From positions 62,001 to 126,000 of the forward strand of contig NZ_FNVT01000001.1 in NCBI RefSeq assembly GCF_900108335.1: DNA of 64,000 bases, in the 5' to 3' direction. The notes under the pieces were generated by a model. That model saw only the letters and a program-made list of their open reading frames with translations. It was not told where the DNA came from and searched no databases. The DNA comes from Nonomuraea solani. Lineage in GTDB: Bacteria; Actinomycetota; Actinomycetes; Streptosporangiales; Streptosporangiaceae. The translations under genes and the position numbers were made by a program. Position 1 is the stretch's first letter; every line of letters begins with the position of its first letter. Positions 1 to 8,102 of the stretch are shown here, piece by piece.

Positions 1-654
1 GTCGAATCCAGTGCGCCGCCGAAGCAGCCAAGCCTTTGCATGTAGGCGGGTGGTGTTCTGCTCGTAACTGATGCGTACCTCTGCGCCGAAGTCACGTACC
101 AGTCGATCGAGAGCGCGACGCTCGGTAGCACCCATGTACGTGGTGGTGATCACCCGCAATGGCACGTTTCTGCGACGGAGATCGGCCAGCGGACGTTCGA
201 GGATACGTAGCCCGGACCATTTCACAAACGCGCACAGCAGGTCCACGCGGTCAGCGCTCGCAAGTTCTGTGGCGAGTTCGTGGGACAGGCTCGGATCCTC
301 CCGAGCGTTAGTGAGTAGCGCTGCTTCGGAGAGGGAGGTCAGAGGCCGGGGCGGTGAGGTCTTGCCAGGCGTCTGCTGGACGATGGAGAGCAGCTTGGCC
401 GGGCCGTCCACGAGGGTGTCGGGATCGGCGAGTTGGCGCAGGAGCCGGTTGGCTAGCTCTACCTGCTCTTTCGGGCTCTTGAGGGCTGCGAGCGCGCGGG
501 TCGAGGCCTCGCCGACGAATCGCCCCAGCAATTGGGCGACTTCCTCGTTGGCAACATCGGAGATTTGGACAAGGTGTCCCGAACTGGTCCAGGCGTCAGT
601 TTGCTGTTGAAGACGCTGTGTGAGGAGCGAGTCGTACAGGCCTTCAATTGGCAT
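1..654 (-). CDS. N-terminal part of a DUF3427-type helicase with a phospholipase-D-like domain (partial)
   Basis: I translated this frame by hand; it is open from an ATG at 654 to the left edge, so only 218 residues are visible. It starts MPIEGLYDSLLTQRL, as proteins of the DUF3427 helicase family do, and near the edge has LHAKAWLL, the HxK half of a phospholipase-D (HKD) motif. The rest of the PLD domain, the SF2 helicase motifs and DUF3427 would lie outside the window. Such proteins are large DEAD/DEAH ATPases with a nuclease-like front domain and are often found near defence genes. A GTG at 663 is an alternative start. It lies outside the repeat-bounded island that follows. Confidence 0.65.
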   Translation of the reverse strand, partial: MPIEGLYDSLLTQRLQQQTDAWTSSGHLVQISDVANEEVAQLLGRFVGEASTRALAALKSPKEQVELANRLLRQLADPDTLVDGPAKLLSIVQQTPGKTSPPRPLTSLSEAALLTNAREDPSLSHELATELASADRVDLLCAFVKWSGLRILERPLADLRRRNVPLRVITTTYMGATERRALDRLVRDFGAEVRISYEQNTTRLHAKAWLLRRRTGFD

Positions 655-827
655 GTTGTCCACAGGCAGCCGCCCCCCGGTTGAAAAGTGACCAGGAGGA
701 ACTCCCTTCCTGATGGATGATCATTTTGGCTGCTTGGCGGGGGCAGTGCAATACCAGTAGCTCAGCCGGTCTATCGAGTGGCAATACACGTTAACGAGGT
801 GTACCAAGCAGCCCGAAGTTAAGAGCC

Positions 828-1157
828 GTTTCTCAGCGTTTGCGCTTCTTGCGGCGGCTCTTTGCGCCTGGGGGAGTTGTCGGGATCAGGCGGAGCGGGT
901 GGCGGCTGGTGGCGCGGAGTGGCTCGGCGACCAGGACCCGTAGCTCCTGCAAGCCCACGACGTCATGGTGCCCCGATGCCAGCACCGCCTCCACGAACTC
1001 GTACGCATCCCCACCCGCCATACTCCTGAGCTGCTCGATCAGGGCGTCCGGCCCCCCGAGCTCCAGCATGGACAAGAAGTTCTCCGCCGCCAGGAGCAAA
1101 TGCTCCCGCTGGCTCAACGACTCGGGATCAAGCTCCCCGCCGTCCACAAGGAAGGTC
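828..1157. repeat. Left copy of a 330-bp direct repeat bounding the 7-deazaguanine island
   Basis: Aligned by eye to 10137-10466 at a constant offset of 9309 with no gap and about 30 mismatches, so about 91 % identity. It begins at the shared gtttctcagcg and ends at the shared ggaaggtc. It equals the 3' end of the 658-aa gene at 10142-12118. The layout fits an element that carried its own copy of the 3' end of its target gene. No integrase is visible. Confidence 0.85.
833..1157 (-). pseudogene. Orphan C-terminal fragment, paralogous to the 658-aa protein at 10142-12118
   Basis: The frame encodes about 108 residues (from TFLVDGGELDPESLS to the end RRKKRKR) that match the C-terminus of the 658-aa protein almost residue for residue. 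Homology stops at 1157, and no start codon, RBS or N-terminal part remains upstream. The reading frame itself is intact. I read it as a remnant left by recombination or integration, not as an expressed gene. Confidence 0.8.
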
Positions 1158-1182
1158 TGCCCCAAGCGAGTAGCCTGGGGCG

Positions 1183-1713
1183 GTGGATCAGCGTGGCCCT
1201 GACCAGTACACGTTGCGGGCAGCCGTGAAGGATGCCCGCAACGCAGAAGCTGAGTTCGACAACGCGTGCGCCTGGCTGGAGGCGGCGATGAATGGCCCGA
1301 TGGCCCCGCTCGCGGCCGAGGTGTGGGTGTTCGACGAAACCCTCCGGCATGTGCTGCTGGTGAGGCATCGCTGGCGAGGTTGGGTGCCGCCGGGCGGACG
1401 CGTCGAACCTGGCGAGAGTCCACGGGAGGCGGCTCGTCGTGAGCTGCTTGAGGAGTCGGGTCTTTCTGCTGATCTGCTGGAAGTTCCGGCGGCGGTGACG
1501 GTGCGGTCCTACCGCCGGGATTGGAGTGTCACGCTTGGCTTGTCCTATGGAGCCGTCGTGCACCGGTCGCTCCGGCTGACCGAGGAGAGCGGCCAGCCTG
1601 TGGCATGGGTCCCTCTTTCACAGGACTGGGATGGGGTCTTTCCCGAAGATCGACCTCGGATACGTGAGTATGCGAAACAGCTATCTCGACGGGCCGGAGC
1701 TGTAGGGACGTGA
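1183..1713 (+). CDS. NUDIX hydrolase
   Basis: 176 aa from a GTG. The Nudix box is complete: a GGRVEPGES loop followed by REAARRELLEESG, matching GX5EX7REUXEEXGU. Family members hydrolyse nucleoside diphosphates linked to another group; this substrate is unknown. The first 35 residues look coding but abut the left repeat, so the original start may have been lost and an ATG at 1288 is possible. The gene converges on the methyltransferase at 1814. Inside a nucleobase-modification island it could act on a modified nucleotide, which is inference. Confidence 0.8.
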   Translation: MDQRGPDQYTLRAAVKDARNAEAEFDNACAWLEAAMNGPMAPLAAEVWVFDETLRHVLLVRHRWRGWVPPGGRVEPGESPREAARRELLEESGLSADLLEVPAAVTVRSYRRDWSVTLGLSYGAVVHRSLRLTEESGQPVAWVPLSQDWDGVFPEDRPRIREYAKQLSRRAGAVGT

Positions 1714-1813
1714 TCGGCCTCCCAGTCCCGCCGGCCGGCGATGCGGGGTGAAGGGGATCTCTTTGAGAAGTAGGACGGGCCCATGACGGAGGGCGCCGGA
1801 GCGCTTGTTGTTG

Positions 1814-2626
1814 TCAGGCTCGGGAAGTGACGACGAGCCAGCGCGTGGTGATCTCTCGTGTCCTGTCGGCCGCGTCGTAGGCCCTCTGCAGGATCTTCAT
1901 GCGCTGGGCGTGGGTGAGTTGGCCGAGTGGTCGGGCGAAGAGCGGGATCGAGAGCCAGGCACGTTTCTCCTCCAGGGTGCCGGTGCGCGCGACAATGTCT
2001 GAGGCGACTGTGGTGAATCCGGCGGCCTTCAGTTGCGCTTGTACGAGGGCAGATGTCAGGGGTGGTCGGCATCTTTCCTTGGGTGGTACGTAGCCGTAGT
2101 CCGCTACCGCGATGGCGGTGATCAGGTCGTTGAGGGACGTCGTGGCGTGAGGGTCTCGGTTGGTGAGGCCGGCGAATCGGCCGCCGATGTTGAACACGAA
2201 CCGTCCGCCTGGCCGCAGTACGCGTTTTGCCGCGGCGAAGACGGCGGTGGTGTCGGTCTTCCAGATCGCTGAGTTGCAGACCACGGCGTCGGCCGGTGTG
2301 GAGATGTGGTGGGCGACGTCTTCGGCCTTGGCGGTGATCCAGGTGATGCGGGGGTCGTCACGAGTACGTCGTCCTATCGCTTGCATGGCCGGAGCGCTGT
2401 CCAGAGAGATCACGCGGCCGTGGGGCGGAAGACTCTCCAGGAGGATGGCCGCGGTGACGCCTGACCCGCCGCACAGATCGATGACCAACTGCTTGTCGGT
2501 GAGGTCGGCGCGGGAGACCAGGTCTCGGCTGGCGTCGGCGTAGAAGGTGTGCTCGCGGGCGAAGCGGTCATAGAGTTCGGCGTTGTGCTCGTCGTCCCAG
2601 CCGGTGATCGCATCCAGGCGTTGCAT
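1814..2626 (-). CDS. Class I SAM-dependent methyltransferase, last gene of the 7-deazaguanine operon
   Basis: 270 aa. Motif I is VIDLCGGSG (residues 48-56), followed by an acidic motif II region (VISLDSAPAM), a motif IV-like stretch (ADAVVCNSAIWK) and the post-II element VLRPGGRFVFNIGG. This is the fold of small-molecule or nucleic-acid methyltransferases; no substrate can be assigned. It lies 65 bp after the DUF2797 gene in the same direction and probably shares its transcript. Its place in the operon suggests O- or N-methylation of the 7-deazapurine product, or of the macromolecule that receives it. Confidence 0.8.
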   Translation of the reverse strand: MQRLDAITGWDDEHNAELYDRFAREHTFYADASRDLVSRADLTDKQLVIDLCGGSGVTAAILLESLPPHGRVISLDSAPAMQAIGRRTRDDPRITWITAKAEDVAHHISTPADAVVCNSAIWKTDTTAVFAAAKRVLRPGGRFVFNIGGRFAGLTNRDPHATTSLNDLITAIAVADYGYVPPKERCRPPLTSALVQAQLKAAGFTTVASDIVARTGTLEEKRAWLSIPLFARPLGQLTHAQRMKILQRAYDAADRTREITTRWLVVTSRA

Positions 2627-2691
2627 GAACCTCCTGTCTTCGCAGGTCGCCGTGGGCTGCTGCTTGCCGGCGGCGCGAGCTGCGGTTGTTG

Positions 2692-3615
2692 TCAGAAGAG
2701 TGATCCTTGGACGGTTGTCCGTGGAGAGGTGTAGTTCCCGATCAGTACGCGGTGGCCTTTGAGCGTGTTGAGGTCGAGGACATAGGGGATGTCGTCGGCG
2801 CCGGACGACAGCCGTGCCATGACATGGGAGCCGGAGCAGGCTTCGATACTGAACCCGTGCTCGCCGGTGCGCAGGTCATGTGGGTAGATCGCGCGTTCTG
2901 GTGATCGTGGGAAGTTGCGGAGGGCATGGCTCTCGGGCGGAGGCGTCCATGCCTCGCGTTCAGGAGCTACTCCGGCTGCGGTCAGCGTGGCATGAGTTCG
3001 GTCGACGGCCTTGTCGTGTGCGGCATCAACGTGGTCGTGATCGAAGGCGATCAGGGCGGCGAGTTTTGCGGTGGAGCGGATCGTCTGGGCGAGGCCGAGT
3101 TCGCGGCTGAGAGTGTCTTCGAGGCGGCGAACGGCGTGGCCGTTGGGTGCTTGGGCGATGTAGGTGGCGCGTATCGGTCCTTGCTCGTCCAGCCGTGAGG
3201 TCCGTCGGGAGGCCGCCGCCGTTCCGACCTTGCTGACCGAGTTGGCAAAGGTGGCAATGTAAAGCCAGTGGGGTTGCGCCATGTAGGCCGCGAGTGCTGG
3301 GGGAACATGTCCGCTCTTGTGGACCTGGTGCGCGAAGCGGAAGTCGTCCCTTTCCAGGCAGGTGGCGCATTGGCCACCGCGTTCGGCGACGGCTTGCTGC
3401 GGGCATGCCCGTGGTTCCACACGGAAGGTGTCGGTGAAGCCGTAACGGCCGGTGCAGAACCGGGCCCGGTCGACCACTTTCAGCCCGAGCTGCAAGCTCA
3501 TGACCTCAACCTGCCCGAGGGCGCCGGTCGTGGTGTCGGCCAGGAGGAGCGTAGGCACTCTTGCCGCCCAGGTGATGCTGTGCCATAGGTACTGCCGGCC
3601 GGTTTCGCGCTTCAC
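2692..3615 (-). CDS. DUF2797 family protein (zinc-binding, GIY-YIG-like core)
   Basis: 307 aa. Four cysteines (C54, C71, and C83/C86 in CATC) with nearby H96 and H99 look like a zinc site. The segment HWLYIATFANSVSKVGTA, then RRTSRLDEQGP (about 115-147), is the DUF2797 hallmark and resembles the GIY-YIG nuclease core, with tyrosine and a downstream arginine. The biochemical role of the family is unknown to me. The gene lies 30 bp after the kinase-like gene and 65 bp before the methyltransferase gene, so it is probably part of the operon. A nucleic-acid-directed role is possible but unproven. Confidence 0.7.
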   Translation of the reverse strand: MKRETGRQYLWHSITWAARVPTLLLADTTTGALGQVEVMSLQLGLKVVDRARFCTGRYGFTDTFRVEPRACPQQAVAERGGQCATCLERDDFRFAHQVHKSGHVPPALAAYMAQPHWLYIATFANSVSKVGTAAASRRTSRLDEQGPIRATYIAQAPNGHAVRRLEDTLSRELGLAQTIRSTAKLAALIAFDHDHVDAAHDKAVDRTHATLTAAGVAPEREAWTPPPESHALRNFPRSPERAIYPHDLRTGEHGFSIEACSGSHVMARLSSGADDIPYVLDLNTLKGHRVLIGNYTSPRTTVQGSLF

Positions 3616-3645
3616 GCAGCCTCCTCGTCAATCGTCGCCGGTACT

Positions 3646-4326
3646 TCAGGGGATTCGGATGTCGAGGCATTCGGACAGCAGGGCGAGCGTCTCGGTCAGG
3701 ACGGCATCGGCGTCCTTACGTGTAACGTCCATGGACGCCCAGGTTGCGTCGGTTGCTTGTCGGCGTAGTTCCTCGGTCACGTGCGTTTGGTAGGAGATGA
3801 ACGCCTCGCCCGTGGATCCGGTGCGGCCTGCCTCCAAAGCGCTGAAGTCGCCATTGCGCCGACGCAGGGCCTCATCGGCGGTGATATGGAGGAACAGGAT
3901 GAGGTCGGGCGTGGTGAGGTGGGCAAAGAGTTGGCGGGCCAGATCGGTGGGGACGTCAGGGGAGACGGCGTAGCGGGCGAGGATCTTGTGGTGGGCGTTG
4001 TCGAGGATGACGTGGACGCCGGCCTGCAACGCGGGTTTGATGATCAGTTGGTCCTGGAGGGTGTACCAGGCGGCGAGCGCGAACAGCCAGTAGTGGTTTC
4101 CGCAGGCGGCGCCCACGCCCGGCTTACGCCGGTAGACGACTGCGTTGACGTCGTCGACGTATTGCGACAGGTCTGCACTCATCGGGACCTCGGTGGTGTG
4201 TTTGCCCACGAGGATGGTGTGCTCTGTGGAGTCCTTGAGCGCTGAGTGGAGGGATGCGGCCAGGGTCGATTTGCCGGCGCCGTCGATGCCGGCCACCGTG
4301 ATGAGCTTGCCGGGCTTTCCCGCCAT
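3646..4326 (-). CDS. Thymidylate-kinase-like P-loop kinase
   Basis: 226 aa from an ATG; an in-frame GTG at 4335 is possible. The N-terminus has the TMK-type P-loop GIDGAGKST (13-21), and the length suits dTMP kinases (about 210 aa). The usual DR(Y/H)xxS substrate motif is replaced by LDNAHHKILARY, and the LID arginines differ (EALRRRNGDF). It therefore probably phosphorylates something other than dTMP. It starts 5 bp after the phosphorylase-like gene ends. I suggest a modified nucleoside monophosphate as substrate; this is inference. Confidence 0.7.
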   Translation of the reverse strand: MAGKPGKLITVAGIDGAGKSTLAASLHSALKDSTEHTILVGKHTTEVPMSADLSQYVDDVNAVVYRRKPGVGAACGNHYWLFALAAWYTLQDQLIIKPALQAGVHVILDNAHHKILARYAVSPDVPTDLARQLFAHLTTPDLILFLHITADEALRRRNGDFSALEAGRTGSTGEAFISYQTHVTEELRRQATDATWASMDVTRKDADAVLTETLALLSECLDIRIP

Positions 4327-4331
4327 GATGT

Positions 4332-5429
4332 TCACGCGTTCGTTCCTTCGCTGGCCTGTGTCGCGGGGATGCTCCGCAACCGGAGCCGGATGATCTCGTG
4401 GATGCGGTCGAGAAGTTGGGCACGCCGTTCGACCACCGTGTGCAGTCGTTCGTTGGAGAGGTCTTCGGGGTAGTGGCGGGCCAGGTTGTTGGAGATGACG
4501 TGAAGGAACCCGAACTCGATGCCGGCGGTGTGGGCGGCGCGTCCCATGTGGCCGATCTCGGGGTCGACGAAGCGGTGTCCGTGCTGTCGGGCCAGCCAGT
4601 TCGTGTCTTCGAACAGGATCGATGGCGAGGTCACGTGGACACCGGAGCGGACGTCCGACTGGCCGGCGGCGAGGCCGCCGAAGAAGTCCGGCCAGGTCAC
4701 TTGGCCGTCGGACAGAACGCTGCTGTTGCCAGTGGCCAGGCAGGTGTTCGGGGCGATGCGCGGGTCGAGAGAGCCGACCTTGCCGACGTAGATGACCCGG
4801 CGTGCGCCCAGCGTGGCCAGGCGTGCCACCACGCGGCCGGCCACGTCGCCCCAGATGCTGTGCAGGTAGCCCAGGTAGAGCACGCGCCGCCCGTCTATGT
4901 TGGTGCGTTGCCATGCGTGGCCGGGGCCGTGGACCCAGGTGGTGCCGTTGACGAACCGCTCGAGGCCCCAGCCGACGACGATGAGGTCGTCTGTGGAAGC
5001 GTCGATGTCCAGCCGGTCGACGGCTGACCGGCATGCGTGTTCAGAGGGGAGCCGGTAGTCGACCTGGCCGCGGTAGCGGCCGACCATGTTCAGGTACGTC
5101 GCGATGATGAGGGCGTAGTGGTGGACGTAGTCCACGCCAGGGAAGCACTTGACGATCAGGTGATTGCCCTGGACGTGCGCGGTGGGGCGCTGCCAGTTGA
5201 ACAGCTTGTCGTTCTTCTCATGCGCCGAGACCATGCAGTGGCGGTCATAGCCGGCGGTGACCGAGATGCGGGCCCAGTCGTAGTCCTGGATCAGGTGATG
5301 GACCTTGATTTTCAGGTAGCGCAGCAGGTTCGAACTGCTCATCGTGTGGCGGTAGAAGTCGATGGGGGATGCCCCGAGGAGTCCTACTTCTGCTGCGGGC
5401 GCGTGGTCGGTGAGCGGAGGGCTCGTCAT
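4332..5429 (-). CDS. Purine-nucleoside-phosphorylase-superfamily protein
   Basis: 365 aa. The ATG at 5429 overlaps the TGA of the upstream gene (ATGA), which fixes the start and implies translational coupling. The C-terminal half carries a phosphorylase-like pattern: VIYVGKVGSLDP (213-223, the GxxGxL loop), then NTCLATGN, and FVDPEIGHMGRAAHTAG with E291 where MTA/PNP enzymes have their base-contacting MExAA motif, then FLHVISNN. The N-terminal 140 residues are not recognisable. The superfamily makes or breaks N-glycosidic bonds, so it may load a 7-deazapurine base onto a sugar or release it. It is longer than usual (about 240-290 aa). Confidence 0.6.
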   Translation of the reverse strand: MTSPPLTDHAPAAEVGLLGASPIDFYRHTMSSSNLLRYLKIKVHHLIQDYDWARISVTAGYDRHCMVSAHEKNDKLFNWQRPTAHVQGNHLIVKCFPGVDYVHHYALIIATYLNMVGRYRGQVDYRLPSEHACRSAVDRLDIDASTDDLIVVGWGLERFVNGTTWVHGPGHAWQRTNIDGRRVLYLGYLHSIWGDVAGRVVARLATLGARRVIYVGKVGSLDPRIAPNTCLATGNSSVLSDGQVTWPDFFGGLAAGQSDVRSGVHVTSPSILFEDTNWLARQHGHRFVDPEIGHMGRAAHTAGIEFGFLHVISNNLARHYPEDLSNERLHTVVERRAQLLDRIHEIIRLRLRSIPATQASEGTNA

Positions 5430-6259
5430 ATCGGCGTCCGGATCTCGATGGGGCAGTTGGCGGCGTACCGGACGGCTTTGATGTTGTCCCTGATCAGCGC
5501 GAACCGGTCGGGTTCGATGTGCTGCACTGCCTCGACGCGTGGCGTCGGGGTTTTCTGGTAGGGCCCGTCGGGCAGCATCCGGAGGCCCATGGCGCCGAGC
5601 AGGACCGGCGCGGCGGCATCGACCGAGCTGATCCACTCGTGGTGACGTTGTTCGAAGAGTTCCAGATGGCCGGTGCGGCCGAGGCCCAGGAGCCGGTAGA
5701 TCCGGTCGGCGTTGATCATCCCGTGGGCTTCGAGGTAGTCGGTTGCGGCGACGCGGTTCTTCGACAACTCACTGCTCGGCTCCTTGCCGCGGGAGGCGGG
5801 AAAGGCGATCGCGCCGACGTGGTCGCGGGTGGCGAAGTGGTCGTAGCAGTGGCGCCAGTCCTTATCGTCGGCGGCCTGTACGACCGCGCACAGCCGGAAC
5901 TCGTCGCTCATGTCGAGGATCTGTGCGGCTGCGCTGTCGCTGGCCCGCATGGTGGCATGAGCGTCGCGGATGACATCGGACAAGATGATCTCTTCGGCTT
6001 TCACCGCCCGAGCTGCACGTACGAGCTCGCATGGGCTGAGCGAGCGGCCAAGGTCGAAGACGCCGTTGTCGAGGATGATCGTGGCGCCCCGTCGTTCCTC
6101 TTCGAGGAAGAACTCCCGGTAGACGGGATCGAGAAGGACGCGCTGGGCCGCCACATGGTGGATCGTGGCAGGTGTCTGGGCGACGAAGTCTCGCAGGTAG
6201 GCGGCGGGCGCGATGACGGAGAAGTTGATGCTCTGGGACGGGTGGAGGCTACTTGGCAC
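5426..6259 (-). CDS. TGT/DpdA-like base transglycosylase
   Basis: 277 aa, starting 11 bp inside the end of queE. Its landmarks follow the order in tRNA-guanine transglycosylases and phage DpdA: ILDNGVF (D64, the DSGG-like general-base region), IILSDVIRDA (D95/D99, the base-recognition strand), LCAVVQA (the VQG strand), VGAIAFP, and SSVDAAAP with D214 where the nucleophilic aspartate sits. There is no obvious zinc-binding C-terminus. TGT enzymes exchange guanine in tRNA for a 7-deazaguanine, and DpdA does so in DNA. Here the substrate could be DNA, RNA or a free nucleoside. The assignment rests on motif reading only. Confidence 0.6.
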   Translation of the reverse strand: MPSSLHPSQSINFSVIAPAAYLRDFVAQTPATIHHVAAQRVLLDPVYREFFLEEERRGATIILDNGVFDLGRSLSPCELVRAARAVKAEEIILSDVIRDAHATMRASDSAAAQILDMSDEFRLCAVVQAADDKDWRHCYDHFATRDHVGAIAFPASRGKEPSSELSKNRVAATDYLEAHGMINADRIYRLLGLGRTGHLELFEQRHHEWISSVDAAAPVLLGAMGLRMLPDGPYQKTPTPRVEAVQHIEPDRFALIRDNIKAVRYAANCPIEIRTPI

Positions 6260-7052
6260 GCTGGCCGCCCCAGATCAGCACGTGCTCACGGGTGGTCAGG
6301 TTCCAGCCGTGTGCCAGGGCAAAGCTTGCGGCCATGCGCATCCGCTCCAGGACGCGGGTGGGGGTGGTGCCCTCCGGGCTCAGCCAGATCTCGGTGAGCC
6401 CGAACTCCGCCTGAAGCTCGGCGATCTCGGTCAGGTCCTCCAGGGTGCTGACGACGAACTTCCACCTGGCCTGGCCGCTGGCCTCGATCGCTCTGATCGC
6501 GTCCGGTTTGATGCGCTTCTTGCGTGGCACCGCTGAGCTGGCCAGTTTGGGGCCGGCGTTGAAGGCCACGCCCGGGGAGAGCAGCTTGGGGTTCGGCTTG
6601 ATGGTGGCGTTCGTCTCGATCTCGATGTGCCGGCCGGTCAGTGCGGCTTGGCGGGCGAGATGCAGGATGGCGTCCTGGTGGAGAAGCGGCTCCCCACCGG
6701 TGACGACGATCAGATCGACGGGGGCGATGGAAGGGGTGGCCGTGGCGGGATCGAGGTTGATGAGCTCGTCCCACACTCCTTGCGGCGTCAGGTGCCGTAC
6801 ACCGTCGGAGAGGTCGTGCTTGGCGCTGTTCCAGGTGTACTCGGTGTCGCACAGCATCGTGCCCTGTGCCGGGATGTCGCCGGTGGCGGGTGCCTGTCTG
6901 TAGCCGCAGGTCAGGTTGCAGCCCAGGAAGCGAACGAGGAGAGCGCGACGGCCGAGATTCACACCTTCGCCCTGGAAGGAATAGAACAACTCGGCGATCG
7001 GGACGGGCCGCTGTTCGGTCGGGTCGGCGATCGACAGCAGGTCGGCGGACAT
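6249..7052 (-). CDS. queE: 7-carboxy-7-deazaguanine synthase (radical SAM)
   Basis: 267 aa from an ATG at 7052. QueE converts 6-carboxytetrahydropterin to 7-carboxy-7-deazaguanine. Signatures are AELFYSFQGEGVNLGRRALL, a cysteine cluster beginning GCNLTC, CDTEYTW, and VVTGGEPLLH for SAM binding. The third cluster cysteine, in CDTEYTW, is separated from the second by 18 residues instead of the usual two, so the cluster reads CX3CX18C. The gene ends inside the next gene (11-bp overlap) and lies 61 bp after queD. Confidence 0.9.
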   Translation of the reverse strand: MSADLLSIADPTEQRPVPIAELFYSFQGEGVNLGRRALLVRFLGCNLTCGYRQAPATGDIPAQGTMLCDTEYTWNSAKHDLSDGVRHLTPQGVWDELINLDPATATPSIAPVDLIVVTGGEPLLHQDAILHLARQAALTGRHIEIETNATIKPNPKLLSPGVAFNAGPKLASSAVPRKKRIKPDAIRAIEASGQARWKFVVSTLEDLTEIAELQAEFGLTEIWLSPEGTTPTRVLERMRMAASFALAHGWNLTTREHVLIWGGQRAK

Positions 7053-7113
7053 GGAGATTCCTCTCGAGGGAGACGGGCGCGGATCACACGCCCACATCAG
7101 GTCCTTCTGGACG

Positions 7114-7491
7114 TCAGTGGCAGGGGCGGTATTCGGCCCAGGTGGCTGACGTTTCGCTCACCCGGACCGCCTCGATGGCGGCGGTGGCGGGCAAGGGGAC
7201 GTTCTTGGCGCACCATTCGAACAGGACTCGAGCGAGGTTCTCGCTGGTCGGTTCGATGTCGATGGCCTCGTTGAGCGGTTGGTGGTCGAAGTGCTCGGCC
7301 AGATGGCGCTTGATCGGATCGAGGTTGGCGAAGTCGATGACGAAGCCCGACTCCGACAACTCGGTCGCGGTCAGCACCACTTCGACCGTGTAGGAGTGGC
7401 CATGCAGACGGCCGCACTTGTGCCCTCCGGGTAGACCGCTCAACTGGTGAGCGGCTTCGAAGGTGAACCGCTTACCGATCCTGAAACTCAT
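7114..7491 (-). CDS. queD: 6-carboxytetrahydropterin synthase
   Basis: 125 aa, standard length. Zinc ligands are visible as H15 (FEAAHQL) and H30/H32 (LHGHSY), with catalytic C26 in HKCGRLHGH. The rest of the family signature is FVIDFANLDPIK, HFDHQPLN, PTSENLA and VSETSATWAEY. It converts dihydroneopterin triphosphate to 6-carboxytetrahydropterin. The ATG overlaps the TGA of folE (ATGA at 7488-7491), so the two genes are translationally coupled. Confidence 0.95.
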   Translation of the reverse strand: MSFRIGKRFTFEAAHQLSGLPGGHKCGRLHGHSYTVEVVLTATELSESGFVIDFANLDPIKRHLAEHFDHQPLNEAIDIEPTSENLARVLFEWCAKNVPLPATAAIEAVRVSETSATWAEYRPCH

Positions 7492-7997
7492 GCCGCCCTC
7501 CGCACCTGCGGGACGGCGAGCTGCAGAAACTCGGCACGGGCTGCGGGATCATCCCGGAGCGCGCCTCGGCAGGCGATCGTGACCGTGTCGGAGCCCAGGG
7601 CGCGCACCCCGCGGCGCGTCATGCACAGGTGCTCGGCCGTCAGGACGACACCGACCCCGCGGCATTCCAGCCGCTCTTCCAGGAAGGTCGCGATCTGCTG
7701 CCCGAGTTCTTCCTGAACCTGCATCCGAGCGGCGAACGTCTCGACGGTCCGCGCCAGCTTGGACAGGCCGGCGATCCGCTGGCCGGGAATCACCCCCACA
7801 TGCGCGGTTCCCGAGAACGGAAGCAGATGGTGGGCGCACAAGGAGGTGAACGGCACGTCGCGGGCCAGCACCAGCTCGTGCTGCCCCTCCCGATTGGGGA
7901 AGGTGGTGAATTCCCACGCCGGGCAGCTGAGCAACTCCGCTAGGCCCGCCACCATCCGGGCGGGAGTACGGACGGCGGCTTCGCTCGTCTCGGCCAC
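7488..7997 (-). CDS. folE: GTP cyclohydrolase I, 5' end interrupted by an in-frame TAG
   Basis: 169 aa if started at the GTG at 7997. Zinc ligands are C54 and H57 in SLCAHHLLPF and the cysteine of HLCMTRRGV; RTPARM is the usual N-terminal signature. It makes dihydroneopterin triphosphate from GTP, the first step of the pathway. FolE-like sequence continues upstream of 7997 (AAERAAAALLTALG) to a TAG at 8042-8040, but no start codon lies in that stretch. Across the TAG the frame runs to a GTG at 8102 with a strong RBS, giving 204 codons, the normal FolE length. It is either a truncated but reinitiated gene or a recent nonsense mutant. Confidence 0.85.
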   Translation of the reverse strand: MAETSEAAVRTPARMVAGLAELLSCPAWEFTTFPNREGQHELVLARDVPFTSLCAHHLLPFSGTAHVGVIPGQRIAGLSKLARTVETFAARMQVQEELGQQIATFLEERLECRGVGVVLTAEHLCMTRRGVRALGSDTVTIACRGALRDDPAARAEFLQLAVPQVRRAA

Positions 7998-8039
7998 GCC
8001 GAGCGCCGTGAGAAGGGCGGCGGCCGCCCGTTCGGCGGC

Positions 8040-8102
8040 CTAGAAGTCGAAGCCTGGAGATCCCGGGAATAGGCGGTTGCTTTCGGGGTGTGCGATGAGC
8101 AC
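8040..8102 (-). other. 20-codon leader frame upstream of and in frame with folE, ending in TAG
   Basis: A GTG at 8102 is preceded at 5 bp by GGAGGAG (8108-8114 on the minus strand), the best RBS in the divergent region. The 20-residue peptide (MLIAHPESNR...) ends at TAG 8042-8040, and folE continues in the same frame right after it. Its last residues, GFDF, line up with the GEFDE-type stretch before the first helix of actinobacterial FolE. I think this is the true 5' end of folE cut by an amber codon. A coupled leader peptide is the alternative. Confidence 0.6.

Noticed and set aside
1-654. The DUF3427-type helicase as a partner of the deazaguanine island
   Set aside because: It lies outside the repeat boundary and is incomplete, so a functional link is not supported.
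1159-1176. cccaagcgagtagcctgg, resembling the 17-bp motif
   Set aside because: The right half-site is broken, it lies at the end of a gene remnant, and no promoter or pathway gene fits.
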